From contig CAYLPU010000015.1 of assembly GCA_964385635.1 (NCBI GenBank), positions 3,924 to 67,923 of the forward strand: DNA of 64,000 nt. Reading direction: 5' to 3'. Shown here in pieces: positions 9,701-16,809 of the stretch. Within the stretch, counting starts at the first letter, position 1; every line of letters begins with the position of its first letter. The notes beneath the pieces were generated by a model, which was given only the letters and a program-made list of their open reading frames with translations, was not told where the DNA came from and ran no database searches. Source of the DNA: CAYLPU01 sp964385635 (GTDB lineage: Bacteria; Chloroflexota; Anaerolineae; B4-G1). The translations under genes were made by a program, and so were the position numbers.

Positions 9701-9836
9701 GAAGCATGCGGTGGGCAATGATGAGCGACAGAACTTCACTGACTTCGCGATCTCGCCCGAAGAAACGGTCTCCGTCCTGCCGCTCGAAAGGCCGAGGCCC
9801 AATGTAGGGATTGCGTTCTCGTGGCTCAGTTGCCAT
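6726..9836 (-). CDS. STAND NTPase (nSTAND1-like) - TM - inactive trypsin-fold - WD40 protein
   Basis: A 1036-residue protein. Domain order: an N-terminal NPYIGPRPFE lead and STAND NTPase with Walker A AQSGAGKTS (49-57) and Walker B VIVFDQFEE (141-149); a transmembrane helix at about 410-432; an Ala/Val/Glu-rich linker; a trypsin-like beta-barrel at 488-690; and eight WD40 repeats at 698-1036. In the barrel the three catalytic positions read D518 (for His), G567 (for Asp) and G649 (for Ser, in AGDGGALVVD), so it should be proteolytically dead. The WD40 blades are close to one another even at DNA level, as in recently duplicated, diversifying sensor arrays. It overlaps the SIR2 gene by 11 nt. 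I infer a membrane-anchored sensor/switch that controls SIR2. Confidence 0.88.
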   Translation of the reverse strand: MATEPRERNPYIGPRPFERQDGDRFFGRDREVSEVLSLIIAHRMLLLYAQSGAGKTSLVNAGLSLLLEEEGFEILPLARMRGLIPEDIKPEEISNLYVFNTLMSWAEGEANPGRLAHVSLADFLRERERRTDEEGLPAPRVIVFDQFEELFTFYPERWRDREGFFEQVNETLEEDPLLRAIFVMREDHIAELDPYASLLPEKLRARFRLERLGKAAALSAVTGPLRDTRCSFDKGKGVAEKLVNDLMKVQVETTAGKAEMVTGEFVEPVQLQVVCQSLWRGLPPDVTVITHDHLQAFGDVNQALSAFYEGAIERAAQETGVHDGDLRTWFERSLITPSGTRGTVYRGREETGGIPNPAVDELQDLHLIRGEWRAGARWYELTHDRFIGPIQKSNEAWRARRRERWLRIGGGVAVVIILLLVGLPALVATVATQMVQQARVEAGTAAAVEAGTAVAVEVSEVKATAAAESSELAASVLRGRFRPLKPGLSVSGIQVTGGTIGAFVHDAKGEFYLLSTADVLGFPDYALDSPIVQPGRIDGGQEPDDVIGYFARHLPLADGVSVANMTGLARLEEGIVFETSIPGIGPIRGVRDPTRGMIVRMLGRTTGLATGEITEIGVATAISGLPQGTIRLSNGIEIETSPLSQAGDGGALVVDEEGYAIGIVVAGSETKAILAPIQDVLDSLGVRLVHIGQELLMLLGHKNLVLDAVWSPDGTRVATASQDDTARLWDARTGEELVALKHRSDVNSVAFSPDGRLVVTAGQDGTARVWDVTTGEELAILQHGGGVTSAAFSPDGRLLVTGSHDDTARVWEVAIEEKQDGEEPSVGETAVKELAVLQHKGSVWSAVFSPDGQLVVTASWDDTVRVWEATTGKQLAVMRGHTGSVRSAVFSLDGQLVVTASQDGTARVWDAATGKEVAALRHDDSVWSAAFSPDGRLVVTASQDKTARVWDAVTGEKLAVLRHEGEVLSAAFSPNGSYLVTASADGTARLWDTASGELLFTLEGHTDEVLGVAWSPDGVRILTAGGDGTARIWQGR

Positions 9837-10701
9837 TGCGAAACCTCCTCCAACGTCCTCGTAATTCCGCCGCGAACTCCCTGGCCGTCCCCCAGTAGAC
9901 CTTCACATTGATGTTCCCGAAGTAGTCAGCCAAATAGTTCTGCACATTCTGATCGTCGGGGGGTAACTGGACGGCCACGCTGATGCGCCGCAGGCTCGCC
10001 TCCATAGAGGAGACCAGGCCTCGAAAGAGCACCCGGAAGCTCCAGTCCGCCAACCGATAGCCGATGAAAAGCAGCGATGCGCCGGTCAGTGCCCTCTGAA
10101 TCCGGGGCGGGAGCAGAGCCTGGTCACGGGAGATGTTCACAAGGAAGTCCATGTAGTCATCCTCCGTGAGAACCAGCGACTCCGGCACTTCGTTGTGTCC
10201 ATGCAGGTGAAATACGACCGGATTCGCCGGAGTGGGCTTGAAGCCAGGCTCCGTTTCGAAGATAGATGGCTGGTCCTTGACGTATCTGTTCCACTGGCAC
10301 AACTCCCGCTTCGGGTGCTTGTGCCGGCTTCTGAGAGCCCGTACCATAAAATCGTCGTAGTTTGTGGTCATGTACACGGGAAGCGGGAGGTTTGCCAGAA
10401 CGCCGTGAGGCTCATCAGGCTTTTCGAAGTCTGGCGATTCAACGTCTCTGAACAGGTCCAGGATCGCTTCCTTTGGAAACATTGGGTCACCACGGTCCAC
10501 GGCCAGAAACTGGGCCACTCGGGTCAGATCGTCGCAGTCCTCCAGCGGGTAACCGTGCTTCCCCGCCCAGTCTCGCGCGATGTCGGAGCCGAGGGGAAGC
10601 GCCCCGTAACAAGCCCCGGCTCCAAGAAAGGGGGTGCATTTCCCAATCTTGATTCTCCGAAGGAGGGTGTCCCAGTCTTTCTCTTGCAGCGTGTTCGACA
10701 T
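9826..10701 (-). CDS. SIR2-like NAD-dependent effector
   Basis: A 291-residue SIR2-fold protein with FLGAGAC (25-31), TTNYDDF (112-118; N114, D116), FHLHGH (catalytic His likely H167) and GYRLADW (214-220). The zinc-ribbon of deacetylating sirtuins is not apparent, so this is the defence-type SIR2 that is known in several anti-phage systems to destroy NAD+. GGAGG precedes the ATG, and a strong promoter lies 44 nt upstream. The 11-nt overlap with the STAND gene implies coupled synthesis at fixed stoichiometry. Confidence 0.88.
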   Translation of the reverse strand: MSNTLQEKDWDTLLRRIKIGKCTPFLGAGACYGALPLGSDIARDWAGKHGYPLEDCDDLTRVAQFLAVDRGDPMFPKEAILDLFRDVESPDFEKPDEPHGVLANLPLPVYMTTNYDDFMVRALRSRHKHPKRELCQWNRYVKDQPSIFETEPGFKPTPANPVVFHLHGHNEVPESLVLTEDDYMDFLVNISRDQALLPPRIQRALTGASLLFIGYRLADWSFRVLFRGLVSSMEASLRRISVAVQLPPDDQNVQNYLADYFGNINVKVYWGTAREFAAELRGRWRRFRNGN

Positions 10702-10744
10702 TCCTGACCTCCTTTCCTTCAGTACCGCACAGAGTCTGCCGGTT

Positions 10745-10773
10745 AGTATATCTCAGGCTTGTGGTTTGGTCAA
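10745..10773 (-). promoter_or_regulatory. Promoter of the SIR2/STAND operon
   Basis: On the minus strand TTGACC (10773-10768), a 17-nt spacer and TATACT (10750-10745) form a near-consensus promoter. Confidence 0.75.
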
Positions 10774-10827
10774 ATGGCGGTGATTTCTATCTGTGCCCGT
10801 TGTTCGAGACCCAACTGCTCTTGCCCC

Positions 10828-10910
10828 GCCGATGGTTGAAACCATCGGCTGATACAGAAAGTGCGTTAAAACGCACTAAAACGTGGCTTCCCAACCCGTT
10901 TTAACGGGTT
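10828..10910. repeat. Cluster of three perfect palindromes
   Basis: Three inverted repeats, each with a 2-nt centre, are spaced about 30 nt apart: 10828-10849 (arms GCCGATGGTT), 10860-10877 (arms AGTGCGTT) and 10893-10910 (arms AACCCGTT). They lie 55 nt upstream of the SIR2 operon -35 box. They could be protein-binding sites, small hairpins in an RNA, or decayed palindromic repeat elements. A further GC-rich inverted repeat follows near 10936-10950. Confidence 0.7.
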
Positions 10911-10988
10911 TCGTCATATCAGCGGTCCGTTTCAACACCCCGCGTGGGGGTGGCTGGGCAGTTACATTCTTTTTATCTCTTATTGGGG

Positions 10989-11183
10989 ATGAGTTTTCGC
11001 ACCCTCGACAACTGGGTCCGCATAGGACTGGTCACCTGTAGCCAGGTCGCTGACGGAACCGGGACGCGGCGTGCCTGGACAGTTGATGACGTGACCATCG
11101 TCGCCTTTCTCCAATCGTTACGCAAGAACGGAGTGTCCACCCAACAACTCAACTCTCCCTTGACAGGAAGCGCCAATGGATGA
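10989..11183 (+). CDS. MerR-like helix-turn-helix protein (short or truncated)
   Basis: A 64-residue ORF beginning MSFRTLDNWVRIGLVTC and continuing GTGTRRAWTVDDVTIVAFLQSLRKNGV. This is the pattern of a MerR-type winged HTH (xLDxWxRxGLV, then GxGxRRxxxxxDV). Full-length MerR proteins have a longer C-terminal region, so this is either a minimal DNA-binding protein or the N-terminal remnant of one. ATG 10989 is the natural domain start; an in-frame GTG at 10944 would add 15 unrelated residues. It overlaps the next small ORF by 8 nt. Confidence 0.5.
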   Translation: MSFRTLDNWVRIGLVTCSQVADGTGTRRAWTVDDVTIVAFLQSLRKNGVSTQQLNSPLTGSANG

Positions 11184-11286
11184 CGACCTCCACGAATTCC
11201 TGACCTGGGAGAAGGCCAGCCGGGATACCGTAGACTTCAAGCGCATTTACGAGGGAAGTCCTCAATATCTTGGGGTGACTGTTTAG
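11176..11286 (+). pseudogene. N-terminal fragment of a plasmid/phage-type HTH protein
   Basis: A 36-codon ORF starting MDDDLHEFLTWEKASRDTVD. I recall this opening from proteins of mobile elements that contain a WEKASRDTIDFKKIY-like start and continue for about 200 residues. Here the similarity ends after FKRIYEG and the frame stops. The family recall is from memory and uncertain. Together with the preceding HTH ORF it looks like the edge of a lost mobile element. Confidence 0.35.
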
Positions 11287-11322
11287 CGGACACGGACAGA
11301 CACGGTGGGGGTGAGCCAAGGA

Positions 11323-13404
11323 TTATGGTGTCTGGCTCTGAATCGCGGGCAGGTAGACCGGATAGCCGTTGGCGATGATGGTTTTCTGTCGTTGCCACAC
11401 ATTGCCCAGACCGTCGTCTATCAGAGCGGTGTTGGAAATAACATGGGGGCTGGTGATCTGCTCGCTGACCGTCACGCCGAAGGTGATGGTGACCGGCACG
11501 GCGGCGGGCACACTCCCCGTCCAGGTGATGACCCCGTTCGCCTCGCCGTAATTGCCAGAGGAGGCCCACAGGTTGCCCAGGTAGTGTACTTCGGCGGGTA
11601 GGGTGTCAGTCACGCAGGCTCCTGCCAGCGCCGGGCCGGGGTTGCGCAGCGTGATGGTGTAGGTGAGCACGTCGCCGGGGCCGGGCAGGACGGGTCGCAC
11701 GCTCTTGTCCGAGGATTGAAGCGACCCATACAGAACCGCCCCCGTGCGCTGGTAGTTCCCCCGGCCGGTGGACCACAGGATGCGGGCATTGGCCGTGTCG
11801 GGCAGATCGTAGGCCACCAGGCCGGAGTGGGCTGTGTTCAGCACCAGTTCCAGGTCGGCGTCGCCGTCAATGTTCGCCAGGGTGGGGGCGGCCAGCGCGC
11901 CGTTCCAGTCACCGGAGTGGGCGGCAGGCAGGTTCACTTCGTGTAGTGAATTACCCTGGTAGTCCAGGATGTGTAGTTTGCCGGTCTGGCCGGTGCCCTT
12001 TTCCACCCAGGAACCGAAGATGACCTCAGGGTGACCGTCATCGTCCAGGTCGGCCACAACCGGCTCGGAGGCGAAGCGGTAGAACCCCTCGGCAGCGTCG
12101 TAAATCGAGTAGGGCCAGTTGTGGTGCTCGGTCTTGTCCAGCCAGAAGGCGTGCATGCGGCCATCATACGACGGGTAGATGATCTCCAGGTAACCATCAC
12201 CGTCCAGGTCCACCGTCACAGGGTTCGGTTGCACACTTTCGATGACGCCGTAATCCTGGATCACCGGCGCGCCTGTGTCAACCGGCAGTGTCGTCCAGTC
12301 GAACCCATTGGCATCGAAGCGGCTGCGGTCGGCGTTGAAGATGTACGGCCCGTTGTACAGGTCGGTGTAGGGGCTGGTGTGGCAGTCGTGCACGTCGCCG
12401 ATGACGACCACTTCGTTGCTGCCATCCCCGTTCACGTCCACGACGTTCGCTGGCCCGTTGGCGAAGTTGGCCCGGGCGGTAGATTCGGTGTAACACGGCC
12501 CCCAGCCACGGGTCTCGTACTCCAGATCAACGTAGGCTGGCACCTCTCCCCAGTGATCCATGTCGTGGCCCGAATGGCCGTGGTACATCTCGTGGGTCGT
12601 GAGATGGCTGCCGTCCGGTTCGTAGGCGCAGATGGTGATGGTGTCGGAGGGGATGACCAGTTCGAGCACACCATCGCCGTCCAGGTCGCCCAGGCCGATG
12701 TTGTCGTTGTACAGCCCGGCGGCGGAGCCTTCGTCGTTGCCCAATTGGGGCCAGCCGGAACGTATGTCGCCGCTGTGTTCCAGCACCCAGACGTTGACAC
12801 GGTTCAGGCGCGCCAATCCGACGACGATCTCCATATTACCGTCGCCGTCCAGGTCGGCCACGGCCAGGGAGCGGAATTCGTTGCTGGCGGGGTTCTGGGG
12901 CCAGCCGGGCTCGAAGTATCCCTCGTGATTGTAGACCGAGACGTAGCCGCCGCTGTGCGCGGTGACGATCTCCAGGTCGTCGTTCCCATCCACGTCGGCG
13001 ACGACGACGCCGGACCAGGTGCGGCCGGCGTTGTCACCGTCGGGTTCGGTGAGATCGTGCCCCGATTTGACGCGCCATTCCAGCGCTCCCGTCGCACCAT
13101 CCAGGACGACGATGGAGTACGCCGAGCCGATGACTTCCATCGTCCCGTCACTGTCCAGGTCGGCCACGGCGGGGGAGGAATACCAGCCGGTCTCACACCA
13201 GGAGGAGTAGCAGCCGCCGCGCTGCCACTTGAGGGTCGGGGCCTGGACGGCCTGGCGCGGGGCAGCGCGGGTGGCGGCACGGGGGGAGAGACCGACGGCC
13301 CCCAGCAGGAAGGCCACGACCATGATGCCAGATACCAGCGAGTGCTTCGTACCTTGAAATCTGGAAGACCCTGTATCTTTCGCGCTCATCATCGTGGACA
13401 CCAT
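11323..13404 (-). CDS. Secreted FG-GAP/VCBS repeat protein with DUF11-like C-terminus
   Basis: A 693-residue protein. A signal anchor is seen at 22-45. It is followed by at least seven FG-GAP-type repeats carrying the calcium-binding loop D-L-D-G-D-G (for example ADLDSDGTMEV, ADVDGNDDLEI, ADLDGDGNMEI, VDLDGDGYLEI, ADLDDDGHPEV, ANIDGDADLEL), expected to form a beta-propeller. Residues of about 565-680 resemble a DUF11/CARDB-like Ig domain (LTYTITLRNPGPA). The protein ends in YPVYLPAIQSQTP, a tail shared with its neighbours. ATG 13404 follows the upstream gene stop by 7 nt, so it is probably co-translated with the duplicated pair. A cell-surface binding or structural role is likely; no catalytic motif is visible. 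Confidence 0.82.
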   Translation of the reverse strand: MVSTMMSAKDTGSSRFQGTKHSLVSGIMVVAFLLGAVGLSPRAATRAAPRQAVQAPTLKWQRGGCYSSWCETGWYSSPAVADLDSDGTMEVIGSAYSIVVLDGATGALEWRVKSGHDLTEPDGDNAGRTWSGVVVADVDGNDDLEIVTAHSGGYVSVYNHEGYFEPGWPQNPASNEFRSLAVADLDGDGNMEIVVGLARLNRVNVWVLEHSGDIRSGWPQLGNDEGSAAGLYNDNIGLGDLDGDGVLELVIPSDTITICAYEPDGSHLTTHEMYHGHSGHDMDHWGEVPAYVDLEYETRGWGPCYTESTARANFANGPANVVDVNGDGSNEVVVIGDVHDCHTSPYTDLYNGPYIFNADRSRFDANGFDWTTLPVDTGAPVIQDYGVIESVQPNPVTVDLDGDGYLEIIYPSYDGRMHAFWLDKTEHHNWPYSIYDAAEGFYRFASEPVVADLDDDGHPEVIFGSWVEKGTGQTGKLHILDYQGNSLHEVNLPAAHSGDWNGALAAPTLANIDGDADLELVLNTAHSGLVAYDLPDTANARILWSTGRGNYQRTGAVLYGSLQSSDKSVRPVLPGPGDVLTYTITLRNPGPALAGACVTDTLPAEVHYLGNLWASSGNYGEANGVITWTGSVPAAVPVTITFGVTVSEQITSPHVISNTALIDDGLGNVWQRQKTIIANGYPVYLPAIQSQTP

Positions 13405-13411
13405 TGGGTCG

Positions 13412-14797
13412 TCAGTCGTCTCTCAGCAAGATCGGCAGGTGGACAGTATACCCGTTGGCGATGATCGTGGCGGTGGAGGTGATGGTCTGGTAGCCCGGTG
13501 CGACGACGGTCACCGTGTTGGTGATGACCTGGGTCTCGGCAGTGCTCACGGCAACGGCGTACGTGACGGTGACTGCCGGTGTGGGGGTCAGCGTGCCGGA
13601 CCAGCGCAGGGTGGAGGCATCGGTGTCGGTGACAGTGCCCAGCGTGGCAGTGAGGGTGCCGGGTAGGTAGGACAGGTACGTGGGCACATTGTCGGTCAGG
13701 TTGACGGTGGTGGTGATGTCCCGAACGACGATGGTGTAGGTGACGGTCTGGCCGTGCATTGCTGTCTGTGTTGAGGCCGTCTTTTGTGCCTCACCCTCCT
13801 CTATCACGTCCTCGTCCCATCCGGCAAGTCTCGCCATCATCCACCAGAACGCCTGTCCCTTTCTCTTACAGTTGAAGAAGTGACTGTGCGGACAGTCGGC
13901 TGGCATGTCAGTATTGCAGTCCGCTGGGTGGGCGTTGCACCAGTCGTAACACCAGTTGCAGGTGTCATCCTCCCAGGGATAGAAGTTTCCGTCTGGGTCG
14001 TAGCTTTCGATGTCCGCAAAGTCGAACAGCGCTTTGTCGTTGGCCTGGCAGTAGGCGCGGATCTGGTCGTTGCGCTGGCGTAAGTTGCCGTTGGGCCCGG
14101 TGCCGTCCAGGTGGCCGGTCATGTAGACGAAAGTTACATCGGGGTAGTCCTGCTCGAGTTGGTTCATGGCGTCGAGGTAGACGTTGATGCCCCACTCGGT
14201 GTTGTCGCTCACGCCCCAGCACCAAGACCACATGACTACGTCGATCTCTGGGTGTGCGTTGAGATAGTTGCGGGTAGGGTTAACCCAAGCGGTGTTGCCC
14301 TCGTAGCCCAGGTCATCGAGGCGGGTGTGGAAGTTGAGGCTGCCTAAGGCTTGAGCGCCGTATTCGACCTGCATGCCGTGGGATGTACGGCCGTAGTAGA
14401 TATGCAGGTTCTCAATTTGGGTCAATACCTCGGCGGGGATATTGGCGAATTCATCGGCTGCGGTGTGGTCGGCGATGATAGCCTGGTGGGCCTCGATGCC
14501 GGAGTTAATCTGTGAGCCGTGGGAGGTGTGGGCATAGTGAAGCGCTAGTTCCTTCGCCTTTTCCAGCCAGTAATCCGGAATCTTGCTCAGGTCAGTGCAG
14601 GTGTGGTCAACGATGATCGGTTGCTGTGTCAGCCTATTCTCTGTTCTGGCTGTTGCAGAGGCTTCCACGGGGTTTTCGTCCCCCGTCGCGTCACGAGCCG
14701 CCGTTCTGGTAGTGGAGGCAGAGGTTATGATAGCCCCGTTCAACGTCATCAGCAGAGCCAGAACGAGAACCATTCCGAAGAGTCTTTGTGCTTTCAT
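13412..14797 (-). CDS. Secreted HTSHGSQ-domain protein, copy 1 (short form)
   Basis: A 461-residue protein. Signal peptide at 1-28 (LFGMVLVLALLMTLNGAI). Residues 60-300 form a domain I cannot name with confidence. It has conserved HYAHTSHGSQ, YYGRTSHGMQ, VVMWSWCWG and VYMTGHLDG, and a Cys-rich stretch (DDTCNWCYDWCNAHPADC). The layout of a Ser block and a later His/Asp block could be an SGNH-hydrolase-like fold; this is a guess. Residues 320-450 are a DUF11-like Ig domain, and the protein ends HLPILLRDD. ATG 14797 has AAAGGAGACGCAAA before it; the frame also stays open upstream through the intergenic repeat, but that part is not credible. It is a tandem copy of 14889-16607. Confidence 0.75.
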   Translation of the reverse strand: MKAQRLFGMVLVLALLMTLNGAIITSASTTRTAARDATGDENPVEASATARTENRLTQQPIIVDHTCTDLSKIPDYWLEKAKELALHYAHTSHGSQINSGIEAHQAIIADHTAADEFANIPAEVLTQIENLHIYYGRTSHGMQVEYGAQALGSLNFHTRLDDLGYEGNTAWVNPTRNYLNAHPEIDVVMWSWCWGVSDNTEWGINVYLDAMNQLEQDYPDVTFVYMTGHLDGTGPNGNLRQRNDQIRAYCQANDKALFDFADIESYDPDGNFYPWEDDTCNWCYDWCNAHPADCNTDMPADCPHSHFFNCKRKGQAFWWMMARLAGWDEDVIEEGEAQKTASTQTAMHGQTVTYTIVVRDITTTVNLTDNVPTYLSYLPGTLTATLGTVTDTDASTLRWSGTLTPTPAVTVTYAVAVSTAETQVITNTVTVVAPGYQTITSTATIIANGYTVHLPILLRDD

Positions 14798-14827
14798 TTT
14801 GCGTCTCCTTTCGATTGATCTGAGTTG

Positions 14828-14880
14828 TAGGGCAATTCGGCAAATTGCCCCTGGGACAAGTTGCCAACTTGTCCTACACC
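14828..14880. repeat. Double-palindrome intergenic repeat (copy A)
   Basis: GTAGGGCAATTCGGCAAATT and the following GGGACAAGTTGCCAACTTGT are two consecutive inverted repeats. The same pair occurs at 44508-44562 between two conflict-island genes, and a fragment (TTGTCCTACAACCC) lies at 16790-16803. This is an interspersed repeat family that folds into two adjacent hairpins. Confidence 0.75.
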
Positions 14881-14888
14881 CCGTATGA

Positions 14889-16607
14889 TCATGGACCGTA
14901 GCTACGCAGGACGAGCGGCAGGTAGACGTCGAAGTGTGGCCAGAAGCCGTTGTTGGACAGGGCCGACCAGTCCCCGTTACCGTTTTGGCTCTTGAGCGCG
15001 AAGTAGACGGTGTTGCCTCCGTAAGGCACCGTCGCCGTGAAGGTCTCGGCGCTGCCTGGCAGGGTGCCGGTGAGGAGAGAAGCGTCGGTCCAGTTAACCT
15101 CGGTGATGAGCGTGCCGGAATAGCGCAGCGTGGTGGTGACGGCATCCGCTGGCGCGGCCCAGCCCAATGTGGTGGTCAGCGTGCCGGCCAGCGTGCCGGT
15201 GCCCATGACGGCGCGAGTCACGCGCAGATCAGTGACAGCGGCGGGCGGGGAACCGTCGTGCTCATTGGCGATGATCATAGCGGTGGAGGTGAGGGTCTGG
15301 TAGCCCGGTGCGACGATGGTCGCCGTGTTGGTGATGACCTGGGTCTCGGCAGTGCTCACGGCAACGGCGTACGTGACGGTGACTGCCGGTGTGGGGGTCA
15401 GCGTGCCGGACCAGCGCAGGGTGGAGGCATCGGTGTCGGTGACAGTGCCCAGCGTGGCAGTGAGGGTGCCGGGTAGGTAGGACAGGTACGTGGGCACATT
15501 GTCGGTCAGGTTGACGGTGGTGGTGATGTCCCGAACGACGATGGTGTAGGTGACGGTCTGGCCGTGCATTGCTGTCTGTGTTGAGGCCGTCTTTTGTGCC
15601 TCACCCTCCTCTATCACGTCCTCGTCCCATCCGGCAAGTCTCGCCATCATCCACCAGAACGCCTGTCCCTTTCTCTTACAGTTGAAGAAGTGACTGTGCG
15701 GACAGTCGGCTGGCATGTCAGTATTGCAGTCCGCTGGGTGGGCGTTGCACCAGTCGTAACACCAGTTGCAGGTGTCATCCTCCCAGGGATAGAAGTTTCC
15801 GTCTGGGTCGTAGCTTTCGATGTCCGCAAAGTCGAACAGCGCTTTGTCGTTGGCCTGGCAGTAGGCGCGGATCTGGTCGTTGCGCTGGCGTAAGTTGCCG
15901 TTGGGCCCGGTGCCGTCCAGGTGGCCGGTCATGTAGACGAAAGTTACATCGGGGTAGTCCTGCTCGAGTTGGTTCATGGCGTCGAGGTAGACGTTGATGC
16001 CCCACTCGGTGTTGTCGCTCACGCCCCAGCACCAAGACCACATGACTACGTCGATCTCTGGGTGTGCGTTGAGATAGTTGCGGGTAGGGTTAACCCAAGC
16101 GGTGTTGCCCTCGTAGCCCAGGTCATCGAGGCGGGTGTGGAAGTTGAGGCTGCCTAAGGCTTGAGCGCCGTATTCGACCTGCATGCCGTGGGATGTACGG
16201 CCGTAGTAGATATGCAGGTTCTCAATTTGGGTCAATACCTCGGCGGGGATATTGGCGAATTCATCGGCTGCGGTGTGGTCGGCGATGATAGCCTGGTGGG
16301 CCTCGATGCCGGAGTTAATCTGTGAGCCGTGGGAGGTGTGGGCATAGTGAAGCGCTAGTTCCTTCGCCTTTTCCAGCCAGTAATCCGGAATCTTGCTCAG
16401 GTCGGTGCAGGTATGGTCAACGATGATCGGTGGCTGTGTCAGCCTATTCTCTGTTGTGGCTGTTGCAGAGGCTTCCACGGGGTTTTCGTCCCCCGTCGCG
16501 TCACGAGCCGTCGTTCTGGTAGTGGAGGCAGAAGTCATGATAGCCCCGTTCAACGTCATCAGCAGGGCCAGAACGAGAAACATTCCGAAGAACTTTTGTA
16601 CCTTCAT
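14889..16607 (-). CDS. Secreted HTSHGSQ-domain protein, copy 2 (long form)
   Basis: A 572-residue paralogue of the gene at 13412-14797. The signal peptide, HTSHGSQ domain and DUF11-like Ig domain are nearly identical. It then continues for about 110 residues with an FN3-like segment (PPAAVTDLRVTRAV, TVYFALKSQNGNGDWSALS) shared with the beta-helix protein upstream, and ends DVYLPLVLRSYGP. ATG 16607 is preceded by AAAGGAGACGTAAA. A domain swap at the 3' end probably distinguishes the two copies. Confidence 0.78.
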   Translation of the reverse strand: MKVQKFFGMFLVLALLMTLNGAIMTSASTTRTTARDATGDENPVEASATATTENRLTQPPIIVDHTCTDLSKIPDYWLEKAKELALHYAHTSHGSQINSGIEAHQAIIADHTAADEFANIPAEVLTQIENLHIYYGRTSHGMQVEYGAQALGSLNFHTRLDDLGYEGNTAWVNPTRNYLNAHPEIDVVMWSWCWGVSDNTEWGINVYLDAMNQLEQDYPDVTFVYMTGHLDGTGPNGNLRQRNDQIRAYCQANDKALFDFADIESYDPDGNFYPWEDDTCNWCYDWCNAHPADCNTDMPADCPHSHFFNCKRKGQAFWWMMARLAGWDEDVIEEGEAQKTASTQTAMHGQTVTYTIVVRDITTTVNLTDNVPTYLSYLPGTLTATLGTVTDTDASTLRWSGTLTPTPAVTVTYAVAVSTAETQVITNTATIVAPGYQTLTSTAMIIANEHDGSPPAAVTDLRVTRAVMGTGTLAGTLTTTLGWAAPADAVTTTLRYSGTLITEVNWTDASLLTGTLPGSAETFTATVPYGGNTVYFALKSQNGNGDWSALSNNGFWPHFDVYLPLVLRSYGP

Positions 16608-16667
16608 TTTACGTCTCCTTTCAGTTGATCTGGTAGGCGCTTTTTTGTCAAATGGTCCGTACTTTTA

Positions 16668-16795
16668 TCACGAATGGCACGAATATGCGAATTCCACGAA
16701 TGTTTGACTATGATTTAGGGGCTATCTCCCTATCTCTGTGGTTCTCTGTGTCTTCTCCGTGTAACTCTGTGTAACGACTGTAGTTCGGCTTGTCC
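16668..16795. repeat. Intergenic repeats, including one inverted with respect to 48633-48692
   Basis: This 200-nt gap holds an ACGAATGGCACGAATATGCG-type repeat (16670-16705; related sequence at 60320-60380). It is followed at 16724-16782 by a 58-nt element (CTCTGTGGTTCTCTGTGTC at its centre) whose reverse complement recurs at 48633-48692 with a 4-nt insertion. No gene is visible. Confidence 0.7.
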
Positions 16796-16809
16796 TACAA
16801 CCCGCATGA

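Larger units (their letters stand above)
13480..16620 (-). repeat. Tandem gene duplication, 1810-bp unit offset
   Basis: The segment 13480-14810 recurs at 15290-16620 at a constant offset of 1810 nt. By eye I find no differences over roughly 1.08 kb in the core (13511-14590 against 15321-16400), but several differences toward both ends, including the signal-peptide region. The copies diverge completely after the Ig domain, where copy 2 carries an extra FN3-like extension. Confidence 0.9.

Noticed and set aside
10828..10950. Possible CRISPR array
   Set aside because: The three palindromes have different sequences and there are no identical repeats with regular spacers.
12031..13464. Long plus-strand ORF (477 codons) opposite the FG-GAP gene, and similar long antisense ORFs opposite other genes
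   Set aside because: They mirror genes with clear domains on the other strand, lack ribosome sites and motifs, and are explained by high GC and biased third positions.
13412..15145. Longer start for the HTSHGSQ copy 1 gene reaching to 15145
   Set aside because: The extra 116 residues are arginine/serine-rich sequence from the antisense-like frame of copy 2 and the intergenic repeat; a ribosome site and signal peptide lie at 14797.
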